Part shown: in pieces, positions 1 to 5,916 of the stretch
How the letters are laid out: every line of letters begins with the position of its first letter
Numbering within the stretch: position 1 is the stretch's first letter
Assembly: GCA_023415845.1 (NCBI GenBank)
Contig: JAEZJB010000150.1
Coordinates: 1-5,976 of the forward strand
Direction of reading: 5' to 3'
DNA: 5,976 bases
Source of the DNA: Chloroflexota bacterium
GTDB lineage: Bacteria; Chloroflexota; Chloroflexia; Thermomicrobiales; UBA6265
Translations under genes and position numbers: made by a program
The notes under the pieces: model-generated
What the model was told of the DNA's origin: nothing
Database searches by the model: none
What the model saw: the letters and a program-made list of their open reading frames with translations, nothing else

Positions 1-5
1 TGCAT
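1..5 (-). CDS. Start of next operon gene (5' fragment; product not visible)
   Basis: An ATG on the minus strand at 5-3 is preceded by GGAG (16-13) with a 7-base spacer, so a gene begins here and runs off the left edge. Only one codon and two bases are visible, so nothing in the sequence identifies the product. By gene order in family-5 peptide importers (binding protein, permease, permease, ATPase, ATPase), the expected product is a DppD/OppD-type ATP-binding subunit. The preceding permease stops only 33 bases upstream, which fits the same transcript. Confidence 0.55.
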
Positions 6-12
6 GGTGGTT

Positions 13-16
13 CTCC
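13..16 (-). promoter_or_regulatory. Ribosome binding site of the edge gene
   Basis: GGAG on the minus strand lies 7 bases before the ATG at 5-3. It is the main support for a new gene starting at the window edge. Confidence 0.5.
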
Positions 17-38
17 AACGCGAAGTTCGGGTGAGTGA

Positions 39-908
39 TCAGGCGCCTCGGGTACGCGGGTCGAGCAGCTTGCGCAAGCCATCACCCACCAGGTTCAACG
101 CCAGGATGAAAACGGCGATGACGATGCCGGGAATCATCACGATGTGTGGATCGGAGCGGAGGTAATCACGGCCGCGGGAAAGCATGGCGCCCCATTCCGG
201 CGACGGGGGCTGCACCCCAAGTCCTAGAAAGCTCAATCCGGATGTGACCAGGATCACGGCCGCGACGGCATAGGTCGTCTGGACGATGAGCGGCGCGATG
301 GAATTCGGCAGGAGGTGTCGCCAGGCGATCCGCGACTTTGAGGCGCCGGCTACCCGAGCAGCCGCGATGTAGTCACTACTGGTGAGGGACATCACCGTGG
401 CCCGCATGATCCGGGCGAATTGCGGTACGCAATAGACCGCCGCCGCAATCGAGAGGTTGAGTGCCCCTGCGCCGAGTGACCCAACGATGGCAAGGGCGAG
501 AATCAGGCTGGGAAACGCCAGCAAGGTGTCGATGATGCGCATGAGCAGTGAGTCAACCCAACCGCGCCGGTAGCCTGCCACCAGCCCGATGAGTGTCCCC
601 ACGGCCCCACCGATAACGACGGCGCCAAGGGCGATCCCGATCGTGATTCGTCCGCCATAGACAACCCGAGCCAGCAAGTCGCGTCCGAGTTCGTCGTAGC
701 CAAACGGATCCGACCAGGATGGTGGAGCGGCGGTGTACCGCAATGTCTGGAGGTAGGGATCGCGCGTCATGACCAGCGGACCAATGAAGGAGACTGCCAG
801 ATAGACGACCAGGATGACCAGGCCGAGCTGAAAGCTGGGCCCGGCGCGACGCAACGATGCCGTGAGCCGGGCGCCATGTGCTTCGGCTCGAATCGCAATA
901 TCAGTCAA
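39..908 (-). CDS. DppC-type ABC transporter permease (peptide/nickel family)
   Basis: Inner-membrane permease subunit of a family-5 (dipeptide/oligopeptide/nickel) ABC importer, expected to pair with the DppB-type subunit encoded just upstream. At 289 aa it has the usual DppC length. Visible features: an N-terminal cytoplasmic stretch, a first membrane helix at about residues 27-46, the DppC hallmark DELGRDLLARVVYGGRIT (72-89), helices around 91-112, 122-144, 206-229 and 257-275, the ATPase-docking EAA loop (about 179-209, with AGASKSRIAWRHLLPNS) and the family C-terminus LNLVGDGLRKLLDPR. The start is TTG at 908-906. An in-frame TAG at 926-924 closes the frame upstream, and TTG is the only ordinary start codon between that stop and the first helix. 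The gene overlaps the end of the DppB gene by 8 bases (TTGACTGA), and only a weak GAG lies 8 bases upstream, so translation is probably coupled. The substrate cannot be read from the permease; dipeptide, oligopeptide or another DppC-family substrate all remain possible. Confidence 0.95.
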   Translation of the reverse strand: MTDIAIRAEAHGARLTASLRRAGPSFQLGLVILVVYLAVSFIGPLVMTRDPYLQTLRYTAAPPSWSDPFGYDELGRDLLARVVYGGRITIGIALGAVVIGGAVGTLIGLVAGYRRGWVDSLLMRIIDTLLAFPSLILALAIVGSLGAGALNLSIAAAVYCVPQFARIMRATVMSLTSSDYIAAARVAGASKSRIAWRHLLPNSIAPLIVQTTYAVAAVILVTSGLSFLGLGVQPPSPEWGAMLSRGRDYLRSDPHIVMIPGIVIAVFILALNLVGDGLRKLLDPRTRGA

Positions 909-1821
909 GGGAGATTCTCGGATCTACCACCGCGTACAGCAGGTCCGTCAGCAGGTTGATGACGATGAACATGACGGTGATGAGCAACAGGGTGGCCTGA
1001 ACTACCGGGAAATCGCGATTGAGAATGCTCTGGACCAGCAGAGATCCAAGCCCGGGCCACGCGAAAATCGTCTCGGTTATGGTGGCCCCGGCAAGCAGGG
1101 CACCGAACTGCAAACCGATGACGGTGATGGTGGGAATCAGCGCATTTGGCAGCGCGTGACGCACGATGAGGGTGGAGCGCGACAGCCCCTTGGCCCTGGC
1201 GGTCCGGATGTAATCGAGGCCTATGACCTCGAGCATGCTGGATCGCACCATACGCGCCACGATGGCAGCGCTGGCCAGGCCGAGCGAGATGGCGGGAAGC
1301 ACCATGTAGGAAGGACTGCTGCCTCCACCGGCCGGAAGCCAGTCCAGTCGCACCGAGAAGAGGAGGATGAGCATCAACCCCAGCCAGAATGGCGGAATCG
1401 ACAGTCCCAGCACCGAAACCCCCATGATGGTGGTATCGAGCCAGGTGCCTGGCCGCATCGCCGCAAGCACGCCGGCAGCCATGCCAAGCACAATTGTGAT
1501 TGCCATGGCTGCCAGCGTAAGTTGAAGGGTGTTCATCAGCCGGTCGGGCAGCATCTCGCTGACCGGCACGCCCGAGCGTACCGATTCCCCGAAGTCCAGC
1601 CGGACCACGTTGCCCAGCCAGGTCAGGTACTGGACGGGCAGCGGCTCGTCGAGCCCCAACCGCTCTCGAATCCGGAGAATGTCTCCTTCGGTAGCGGTGG
1701 GGCTTGCCAACATTCGCACGGGATCGCCCGGTGCAATCTGTAGCAGGGCAAACACGAAGACGGTGCTCAGCAAGACCACTGGGATTGCCTGGATCAGGCG
1801 GCGAAGAACGTACCTCAACAC
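901..1821 (-). CDS. DppB-type ABC transporter permease (peptide/nickel family)
   Basis: First of two membrane-spanning subunits of a family-5 ABC importer; 306 aa, normal for DppB. The N-terminus LRYVLRRLIQAIPVVLLSTV leads into helix 1 (about 9-29). It is followed by the family's periplasmic segment with APGDP (30-34), RERLGLDEPLPVQYLTWL (52-69) and LDFGESVRSGVPV (75-87). Further helices lie around 98-122, 130-156, 172-191, 231-250 and 273-298. The EAA docking loop is at 203-230 (DYIRTARAKGLSRSTLIVRHALPNALIP), followed by ETIFAWPGLGSLL and the terminal VDPRISLD. Translation starts at GTG (1821-1819), 18 bases after the binding-protein stop. The nearest Shine-Dalgarno-like string, AAAGGA (1841-1836), overlaps that stop and is 14 bases from the GTG, which is long; a TTG at the second codon is an alternative start. 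Together with the upstream binding protein and the downstream permease it forms one transporter. Confidence 0.95.
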   Translation of the reverse strand: MLRYVLRRLIQAIPVVLLSTVFVFALLQIAPGDPVRMLASPTATEGDILRIRERLGLDEPLPVQYLTWLGNVVRLDFGESVRSGVPVSEMLPDRLMNTLQLTLAAMAITIVLGMAAGVLAAMRPGTWLDTTIMGVSVLGLSIPPFWLGLMLILLFSVRLDWLPAGGGSSPSYMVLPAISLGLASAAIVARMVRSSMLEVIGLDYIRTARAKGLSRSTLIVRHALPNALIPTITVIGLQFGALLAGATITETIFAWPGLGSLLVQSILNRDFPVVQATLLLITVMFIVINLLTDLLYAVVDPRISLD

Positions 1822-1839
1822 GGTTTGGGCTCAGATCCT

Positions 1840-3465
1840 TTACCCGGCTCGCTGAGCGTTCCGGAATCGCAGGGACTCGGTTGGGAGCACCTCGATGCCG
1901 GACACGGCGGCCTGGTGGGCAACAACCTGTTGCTCAAAATGGCTGAAGATCCAGGGGGCAGCCTCGTACACGGCGGCAGAGAGGGCCTGCGTGGCCGCGA
2001 TGCGTGACTCTTCATCGACGCTCTGCTCGATTTGAAGGATCAATTCGTCAATCGCGGGATCAGCAAACAGCGCCTCGTTGTAACCGGCCGTTGGCCAGTA
2101 CTCCGAGAAGAGCGTCGAGCGGAACGTTTGACCAGGATCGGCCGTACCAAACGCGGTCTGGGCGAAATCGCGAGCCTGGGCCACTTCGGAATCGGCGGGG
2201 GCCGACCAGACGGCATCCACGAACGCACCCCACTCGAGGACCTCAATCTGCACGTTGACGCCGATGGCCGAGAGCATTCCCTGAATGGCCTCGCCAACCT
2301 GGCGGTCCATGTAGTACCGACCTTCGGTGACGTAGGCCACGCCCTGCCAGTCAGATGGGAAGCTGGCCTCGGCCAGCAGCTCGGTGGCGCGGTCCGGATC
2401 GTAGGAATAGAGATCCAGCGGCGCGTAGCCGGTTACCGTCGGGGGAATCGGAGCATCGGCGGGCTGGCCGACACCCTGGAGCGTGAATTCGACCAGCGCC
2501 TCGCGATCGATCGCGAAGTTGAGCGCCTGGCGGACACGCGCGTCCTGGAAGACGTCCTTCGTGTTGTTGAACGCCCAGTAGAAGAGCCGATAGGTCGGCT
2601 TCTGCACAACAGCCAGGCCCTGGTTCTCGCGAAGCAGCGGAATGTTCTGCGGCGTGACGTTCGCGATTACGTCCACATCACCCGACTCCAGCGCCAGCAC
2701 ACGCGCGGCGTCCTGGGAAATCACGCGAAACTCGAGTTCGTCGATGGCCGGGGCCCCATTCCAGTAGGACTCGTTGCGCTGCAGGACGATCCGCTCACCC
2801 TGATCCCAGGATCCAAAGACAAATGGTCCGGTGCCAACCGGGTTGCGACCGAAGTCTTCGCCGGACGCTTCAACCGCGGTCGGGCTGACGATGCCGCCGT
2901 AGCCGCTAGCCAGGAGGTTCAGCAAGCCACCAGACGGTTGCTTCGTGACGAATTCCACCTGGTACGGATCGATCACTTCTACCGAGGCAATGAGAGGGTT
3001 CCACTGACCGAAGCCGCCAAGTCCATTGGCTTCATCCAGAACGCGGTCGAATGTGAACTTCACAGCTTCAGCGTCGAAGGTGGTGCCATCGTGGAAGGTG
3101 ACACCTTCGCGCAGCACGAACGTCCAGGTGAGCGTGTCTTCCGAGAGCGTCCAGGATTCAGCCAGCGCGGGCACGATGCTGCCATCTTCGGCGAGTTCAA
3201 CCAAGCCTTCGTAAAGGTTGAGGGTTACGTCAAACGACGGCCGATCAATCGCATCGCTCGGATCAAGGTTGACGGCTTCCGCGCCATAGCCATAGATGAC
3301 ACGACGACCCACCTGTGCGAGGTTGCCTCGCGAAGAGGTGCCCTCGCCCGGCCCGGCCGCAGCAGTCAGCGGGAGACCGAATGCGGCCAAACCAATGGAA
3401 GAAAGTGCCGCGAATCGGCGTCGATTCAGATCAGGATTCGGAAGGGCTGGGATACCACGGGACAT
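1840..3465 (-). CDS. ABC transporter substrate-binding protein, family 5 (DppA/OppA type)
   Basis: Extracytoplasmic receptor that captures the substrate and hands it to the adjacent permeases; 541 aa, typical of the SBP_bac_5 family. The N-terminus carries a Tat-like signal: NRRRFAA (14-20), a hydrophobic stretch to about 36 and a likely cleavage near TAAA-GPG (34-40). No cysteine follows, so it is not a conventional lipoprotein. Family landmarks: NLDPSDAID (66-74), YEGLVELAEDGSIVPALAESW (85-105), the signature region of about 112-142 (WTFVLREGVTFHDG and FDAEAVKFTFDRV), NPVGTGPFVFGSW (208-220), VRQALNFAIDREALV (311-325) and YDPDRATELLAEA (355-367). The ATG at 3465 has an AGGAG Shine-Dalgarno 9 bases upstream, the best ribosome site in the operon, consistent with the excess of binding protein over permease seen in such systems. 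It lies between the peptidase (40 bases upstream) and the DppB gene (18 bases downstream). Its ligand is unknown; the neighbouring peptidase makes a peptide or amide plausible. No frameshift is seen. Confidence 0.95.
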   Translation of the reverse strand: MSRGIPALPNPDLNRRRFAALSSIGLAAFGLPLTAAAGPGEGTSSRGNLAQVGRRVIYGYGAEAVNLDPSDAIDRPSFDVTLNLYEGLVELAEDGSIVPALAESWTLSEDTLTWTFVLREGVTFHDGTTFDAEAVKFTFDRVLDEANGLGGFGQWNPLIASVEVIDPYQVEFVTKQPSGGLLNLLASGYGGIVSPTAVEASGEDFGRNPVGTGPFVFGSWDQGERIVLQRNESYWNGAPAIDELEFRVISQDAARVLALESGDVDVIANVTPQNIPLLRENQGLAVVQKPTYRLFYWAFNNTKDVFQDARVRQALNFAIDREALVEFTLQGVGQPADAPIPPTVTGYAPLDLYSYDPDRATELLAEASFPSDWQGVAYVTEGRYYMDRQVGEAIQGMLSAIGVNVQIEVLEWGAFVDAVWSAPADSEVAQARDFAQTAFGTADPGQTFRSTLFSEYWPTAGYNEALFADPAIDELILQIEQSVDEESRIAATQALSAAVYEAAPWIFSHFEQQVVAHQAAVSGIEVLPTESLRFRNAQRAG

Positions 3466-3474
3466 CTTGAAGAA

Positions 3475-3479
3475 CTCCT
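3475..3479 (-). promoter_or_regulatory. Ribosome binding site of the solute-binding protein
   Basis: AGGAG on the minus strand, 9 bases before the ATG at 3465. It fixes that start and is the strongest Shine-Dalgarno among the operon genes. The 40-base gap around it (3466-3505) contains no hairpin or terminator that I can see, so read-through from the peptidase gene is expected. Confidence 0.7.
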
Positions 3480-3505
3480 GGACACGAGCTGGATTGAGAA
3501 AGGAA

Positions 3506-4672
3506 TCAGTTGCTGGCGGTGGTCGTCATCAGGCGCCCGACCAGCCGGTCGGCGACCTCCACGGAAAAGCCGAAGAGCCCCGGGTCATTGTTGTCGGTCG
3601 TGTCCTCCTGAAGATGAAAGTGCGCGTACGGCAGGGTAAGAAACATGGCAGTGTCGATACCTCGTTCGGCGAAGGACCAACTGTCGGTCTCGCCCCGGAG
3701 GCGCGGGAAGGTTTCAATTGGATAGGTCGGCGTGGTCTCGCGAAGTGATTGGCGCAACGCTTCGTCCATGGAGCGACCCCCAGTCCAGATGCCAAGCCGA
3801 TTGCCATCGCTGAGAATGTCGAGCGAAACGGCCGCCGTGATTTGATCCAGCCGACCGCGTTCAGCAAGGTCGAGGGCGTAGGCCTGAGAACCAAGGAGGC
3901 CCACTTCGTGTGCGCCCCAGAGCCCAATGCGGAGCGTGCGTTCACGCGGACGGCGCAGGAATCGCCGGGCGAGCGCCAGGCATCCGCCGACGCCAGAGGC
4001 GTTGTCACCAGCACCAGGTGTGCCGGGCATCGTGTCGTAGTGGCCATTGACCAGGACGACCTCGTCCGATCGCTCACCCGGGAGGTCGATGACAATGTTC
4101 GAGGACTCCAGCCCGACATCGTAGGATCCGTCGGTGGAAAGCCTGGCGAGAATGACCGCGCCTGAATCGATCAGGGCCGCGATCTCGGCAAACCTGTCGC
4201 TGCCAACGATGACGGTGGGGAGCGTCACGATGGCTTGCCGCTCAGGACGAATGAATGGTCGGGTAGGACCATCGGGGAACATCGCGACGTAGCCGAGGAA
4301 TTTCCCTTCGTTCTGGATCGCGAACCGGGGCCACTCGATCAGCCCTTCCACCAGTTGGGTCCTGCCTGCCGGAACAAGTTGCCCCTCCACCTCATCGGTG
4401 GCGCCCGTAAATCCGAGTTGGACTGTGGGCAGATGCTGTTTGCTTCCGTCGGGCAGGCTGCAGGTCAGGCTCGCGCCCTTTCCAGGATTCCATCCGACGA
4501 AATCGAAGGTCTGAACCTCGGCGCGTAGCCCAAGCGATTCAAACTCGTCAACCAGCAAGGCGCAGGCCGTATGTTCGAAAACAGAGCCAGCAACCCTGAC
4601 ACCGATATCCCGGGACAGGCGCTCGACGAGACGCCACCCCTCGGACACATCGACGGAGAGGGAACGGCTCAT
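3506..4672 (-). CDS. M28-family metallopeptidase, cytoplasmic, atypical active site
   Basis: Zinc-dependent aminopeptidase-like protein of family M28, 388 aa. The opening (about 10-60, with RVAGS at 26-30 and FESLGLRAEVQ) resembles the N-terminal lobe of M28 enzymes. Residues about 90-185 look like an inserted PA-type subdomain (VEGQLVPAG, then LPTVIVGSDRFAEIAALIDSG). The catalytic core follows: NGHYDTMPGTPGAGDNASG (209-227, metal ligands H211 and D223), WGAHEVGLLGSQAY (252-265, ligand E256), SLDILSDG (283-290, ligand D285) and HFHLQEDTTDNND (351-363, ligand probably H353). In canonical M28 enzymes the third motif reads E-E, the first Glu being the general base; here that position is H255. 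There is no signal peptide or membrane helix, so it should act in the cytoplasm, plausibly on what the downstream importer brings in. The ATG overlaps the regulator's stop (ATGA, 4672-4669) with no clear Shine-Dalgarno, implying translational coupling. It could be a peptidase with altered chemistry, an amidohydrolase acting on another amide, or an inactive binder. Confidence 0.9.
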   Translation of the reverse strand: MSRSLSVDVSEGWRLVERLSRDIGVRVAGSVFEHTACALLVDEFESLGLRAEVQTFDFVGWNPGKGASLTCSLPDGSKQHLPTVQLGFTGATDEVEGQLVPAGRTQLVEGLIEWPRFAIQNEGKFLGYVAMFPDGPTRPFIRPERQAIVTLPTVIVGSDRFAEIAALIDSGAVILARLSTDGSYDVGLESSNIVIDLPGERSDEVVLVNGHYDTMPGTPGAGDNASGVGGCLALARRFLRRPRERTLRIGLWGAHEVGLLGSQAYALDLAERGRLDQITAAVSLDILSDGNRLGIWTGGRSMDEALRQSLRETTPTYPIETFPRLRGETDSWSFAERGIDTAMFLTLPYAHFHLQEDTTDNNDPGLFGFSVEVADRLVGRLMTTTASN

Positions 4673-5379
4673 TCGGCGTGCCCGGCGGTGACAGCGTCCT
4701 GCGTGCGAATCTCGCGGAGATCGGCAAAGACCGTCGCGCGTGAAACACCGAGATGCTCGGCCACGGCCTCAACTGATCGTCGCATCTGGAAGACACCCTG
4801 GCCTTCCAGCGTGGAGATTGCCGCGAGGCGTTCCGACCGTGACCACCGGTGGATCGGCTTAGCTATATCTCGCTGAACGGACTTAAGCGCGGTATCGACG
4901 AAATCCTCGATGCTGCGGGCAAAGGTGGTGAGCGGAACGAGAGATGCGGACGCATCGGGGACGTCTGTCCCGGGCAACCCGGCGACCACGGCGCTCAGGA
5001 GCTGATTCGCCTGCTGCAGGCAACTGTGGTCCACATTCACACAGACGGCTCCACGAATAACTCCCTCGAGATTTCGAATCCAGACAGTCGACGAGCAAAG
5101 CCGGCGGCCATCCGGCGTTTGCGTGGTGTAGAGAAACTCGTCCCCGCTCATCGTCCTGAGGCGAACAGGCATGAACTCCGGGTCGGGGATAGGGGCTCCG
5201 ACTTGGCGGTTCGTGAGCGTCCCGGCGATGGCAATGACGGAAGCGTCGATCGAGCGAAGATCATGGACGACGATTTCGGTGTGCTCTCCAAGCGTGAGGA
5301 CGAAGGCCGAAGCCAGGCGACCAAGCAATTCGAACACTGCGTCGAGGGACTCGTCCGGGAAGCCAAGAGACTCGTTCAT
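4669..5379 (-). CDS. YheO-type transcriptional regulator (PAS_6 + HTH_22)
   Basis: DNA-binding regulator resembling the E. coli YheO / Pseudomonas DauR family. Numbering is from the longest frame, whose first ATG is at 5442. A PAS-like sensor of the YheO type covers about residues 35-145, with EHTEIVVHDL (53-62), IAIAGTLTNRQVGAPIPD (70-87) and STVWIRNLEGVIRGAVCVNVD (118-138). The C-terminal HTH_22 is at about 200-246: RLAAISTLEGQGVF, then VEAVAEHLGVSRATVFADLREIR. I place the start at the internal ATG, residue 22 (5379-5377), giving 236 aa. That fits the family length, and a good promoter ends 7 bases before this ATG. The 21 extra residues of the longer frame are encoded by the promoter itself and resemble nothing. 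Neither ATG has a Shine-Dalgarno. The gene's stop overlaps the peptidase start, so the two are likely co-translated. The family usually senses a small molecule; the ligand here is probably related to the imported compound, which is inference. Confidence 0.9.
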   Translation of the reverse strand: MNESLGFPDESLDAVFELLGRLASAFVLTLGEHTEIVVHDLRSIDASVIAIAGTLTNRQVGAPIPDPEFMPVRLRTMSGDEFLYTTQTPDGRRLCSSTVWIRNLEGVIRGAVCVNVDHSCLQQANQLLSAVVAGLPGTDVPDASASLVPLTTFARSIEDFVDTALKSVQRDIAKPIHRWSRSERLAAISTLEGQGVFQMRRSVEAVAEHLGVSRATVFADLREIRTQDAVTAGHAE

Positions 5380-5386
5380 GCCGGGG

Positions 5387-5415
5387 AGAATAAAGTTGTC
5401 CAGACTTTCAGTCAA
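5387..5415 (-). promoter_or_regulatory. Sigma70-like promoter of the operon
   Basis: Minus-strand TTGACT (5415-5410; 5 of 6 matches to TTGACA), exactly 17 bases, then TATTCT (5392-5387; 4 of 6 to TATAAT). Seven bases after the -10 comes the A of the ATG at 5379, so the predicted first transcribed base is the start codon itself. The region is AT-richer than the surrounding DNA. It lies inside the longer open frame of the regulator, which argues for the shorter protein. Confidence 0.6.
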
Positions 5416-5424
5416 TATCTGGAC
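5398..5424. promoter_or_regulatory. Probable operator: inverted repeat over the promoter
   Basis: Perfect 7-bp arms, GTCCAGA (5398-5404) and TCTGGAC (5418-5424), have a 13-base centre and arm centres 20 bases apart, about two helical turns. This suits a dimeric HTH protein on one DNA face. The dyad encloses the -35 hexamer, and one arm lies in the -35/-10 spacer, so binding should hinder RNA polymerase. The regulator encoded immediately downstream is the obvious candidate binder (autoregulation); this is inference. Confidence 0.5.
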
Positions 5425-5564
5425 TATAACAATATGGCGCATGACATCAGCAGATGGATTTGAACTTCCAGATCGAGGAAGCCTGAACTGTATGTGGAGC
5501 CCAGATCACCGTGAATGCTTCAAATGAATGAAACTCCCTGGAGTAGCAGAAAGACCTTCCTTCG

Positions 5565-5586
5565 GGATGGCGCTCCAGGATGGCGC
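5565..5586. repeat. Short direct repeat GGATGGCGC x2
   Basis: Two exact 9-base copies (5565-5573 and 5578-5586) separated by TCCA, a 13-base period. The function is unknown; chance is possible at this length and GC content. Confidence 0.4.
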
Positions 5587-5660
5587 AAAAATGTGTGCGT
5601 GGTGGCCGGCGTCAATCATCGAAAGCAATTGCTGTTGAGTGGCAGCGAATCAAAAAAGGA

Positions 5661-5681
5661 AGTGGGGTTGTTAACCACACT
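5661..5681. repeat. Hairpin / inverted repeat, 9-bp arms
   Basis: AGTGGGGTT (5661-5669), loop GTT, AACCACACT (5673-5681). Eight of nine positions pair, with one internal G/A mismatch. It is not followed by a T-run on the plus strand, so it is unlikely to be a simple terminator in that direction. On the minus strand the stem is followed by CCTTTTTTG (from 5659 to 5651), a U-rich tract, so a weak terminator facing the operon promoter is possible. Confidence 0.45.
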
Positions 5682-5694
5682 CAATGATCGAGTG
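5678..5694. repeat. Second inverted repeat sharing bases with the first
   Basis: CACTC (5678-5682), 7-base loop, GAGTG (5690-5694). It uses the last four bases of the preceding hairpin's 3' arm, so the two structures cannot form together fully. Confidence 0.35.
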
Positions 5695-5905
5695 CCGAAC
5701 CGACGCAGCCCGATCTCTGCGGCGTGTTCATGTGGCGGGTGGCTGGAGAATCGCGGATATCGGGTCAGACGAGTCAGTCCATGTTCCGCTGCAGCGAGCG
5801 AGAGGGTTCCGTGGGGTTTGGGTTGCGGGTAGGCTTCGCGTGGGTCCCTAATCCTGGCGCGATTGCATCACCCACCTGCGGGGCGCTCGGCCCTGGCAGG
5901 CATTC

Positions 5906-5911
5906 AGGAGG
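5906..5911 (+). promoter_or_regulatory. Shine-Dalgarno AGGAGG of a possible divergent gene
   Basis: Perfect AGGAGG on the plus strand. It is 5 bases from the GTG at 5917 and only 3 bases from the ATG at 5915. The spacing favours the GTG frame. Confidence 0.45.
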
Positions 5912-5916
5912 CTCAT

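Larger units (their letters stand above)
5443..5916. other. Intergenic region rich in short repeats, no convincing gene
   Basis: About 470 bases between the operon promoter and a possible divergent gene. The only sizeable open frame (5515-5832, plus strand) has no Shine-Dalgarno, unusual composition and no recognisable motif, so I do not call it. Items seen: CTTCC/GGAAG dyad (5465-5481), CCAGATC twice (5468-5474, 5501-5507), ACTCC/GGAGT dyad (5533-5544), a direct repeat of GGATGGCGC (5565-5573, 5578-5586), the palindrome AGCAATTGCT (5624-5633) and alternative hairpins at 5661-5694. A very weak plus-strand promoter candidate (TTGCGG 5823-5828, 18 bases, CCTAAT 5847-5852) would point at the divergent start. 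Confidence 0.5.

Noticed and set aside
862..1743. 293-aa plus-strand open frame antisense to the DppB-type permease gene
   Set aside because: Low-complexity composition rich in Gln, His, Gly and Arg with no recognisable motif; a shadow of the permease.
3466..3505. Possible terminator or internal promoter between the peptidase and binding-protein genes
   Set aside because: Only direct CCAG repeats and a Shine-Dalgarno are present; no stem with a U-run and no convincing -35/-10 pair.
2032..3639. 535-aa plus-strand open frame antisense to the solute-binding protein gene
   Set aside because: It mirrors a clear SBP_5 gene, is rich in Arg, Gly and His, shows no domain and crosses the SBP start into the peptidase; it is a typical high-GC antisense shadow.
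5380..5442. Upstream ATG (5442) as the regulator start
   Set aside because: No ribosome site, its 21 codons coincide with promoter and operator elements, and the shorter product fits the family.
5624..5633. Perfect palindrome AGCAATTGCT
   Set aside because: Ten bases only and isolated; it could be chance and has no positional link to a promoter.
5515..5832. 105-aa plus-strand open frame in the intergenic region
   Set aside because: No Shine-Dalgarno, no recognisable motif, skewed residue content, and it runs through hairpins and repeats; not supported as a gene.
5823..5852. Plus-strand promoter TTGCGG-N18-CCTAAT for the divergent gene
   Set aside because: Both hexamers are poor matches in GC-rich DNA; too weak to call as a feature.
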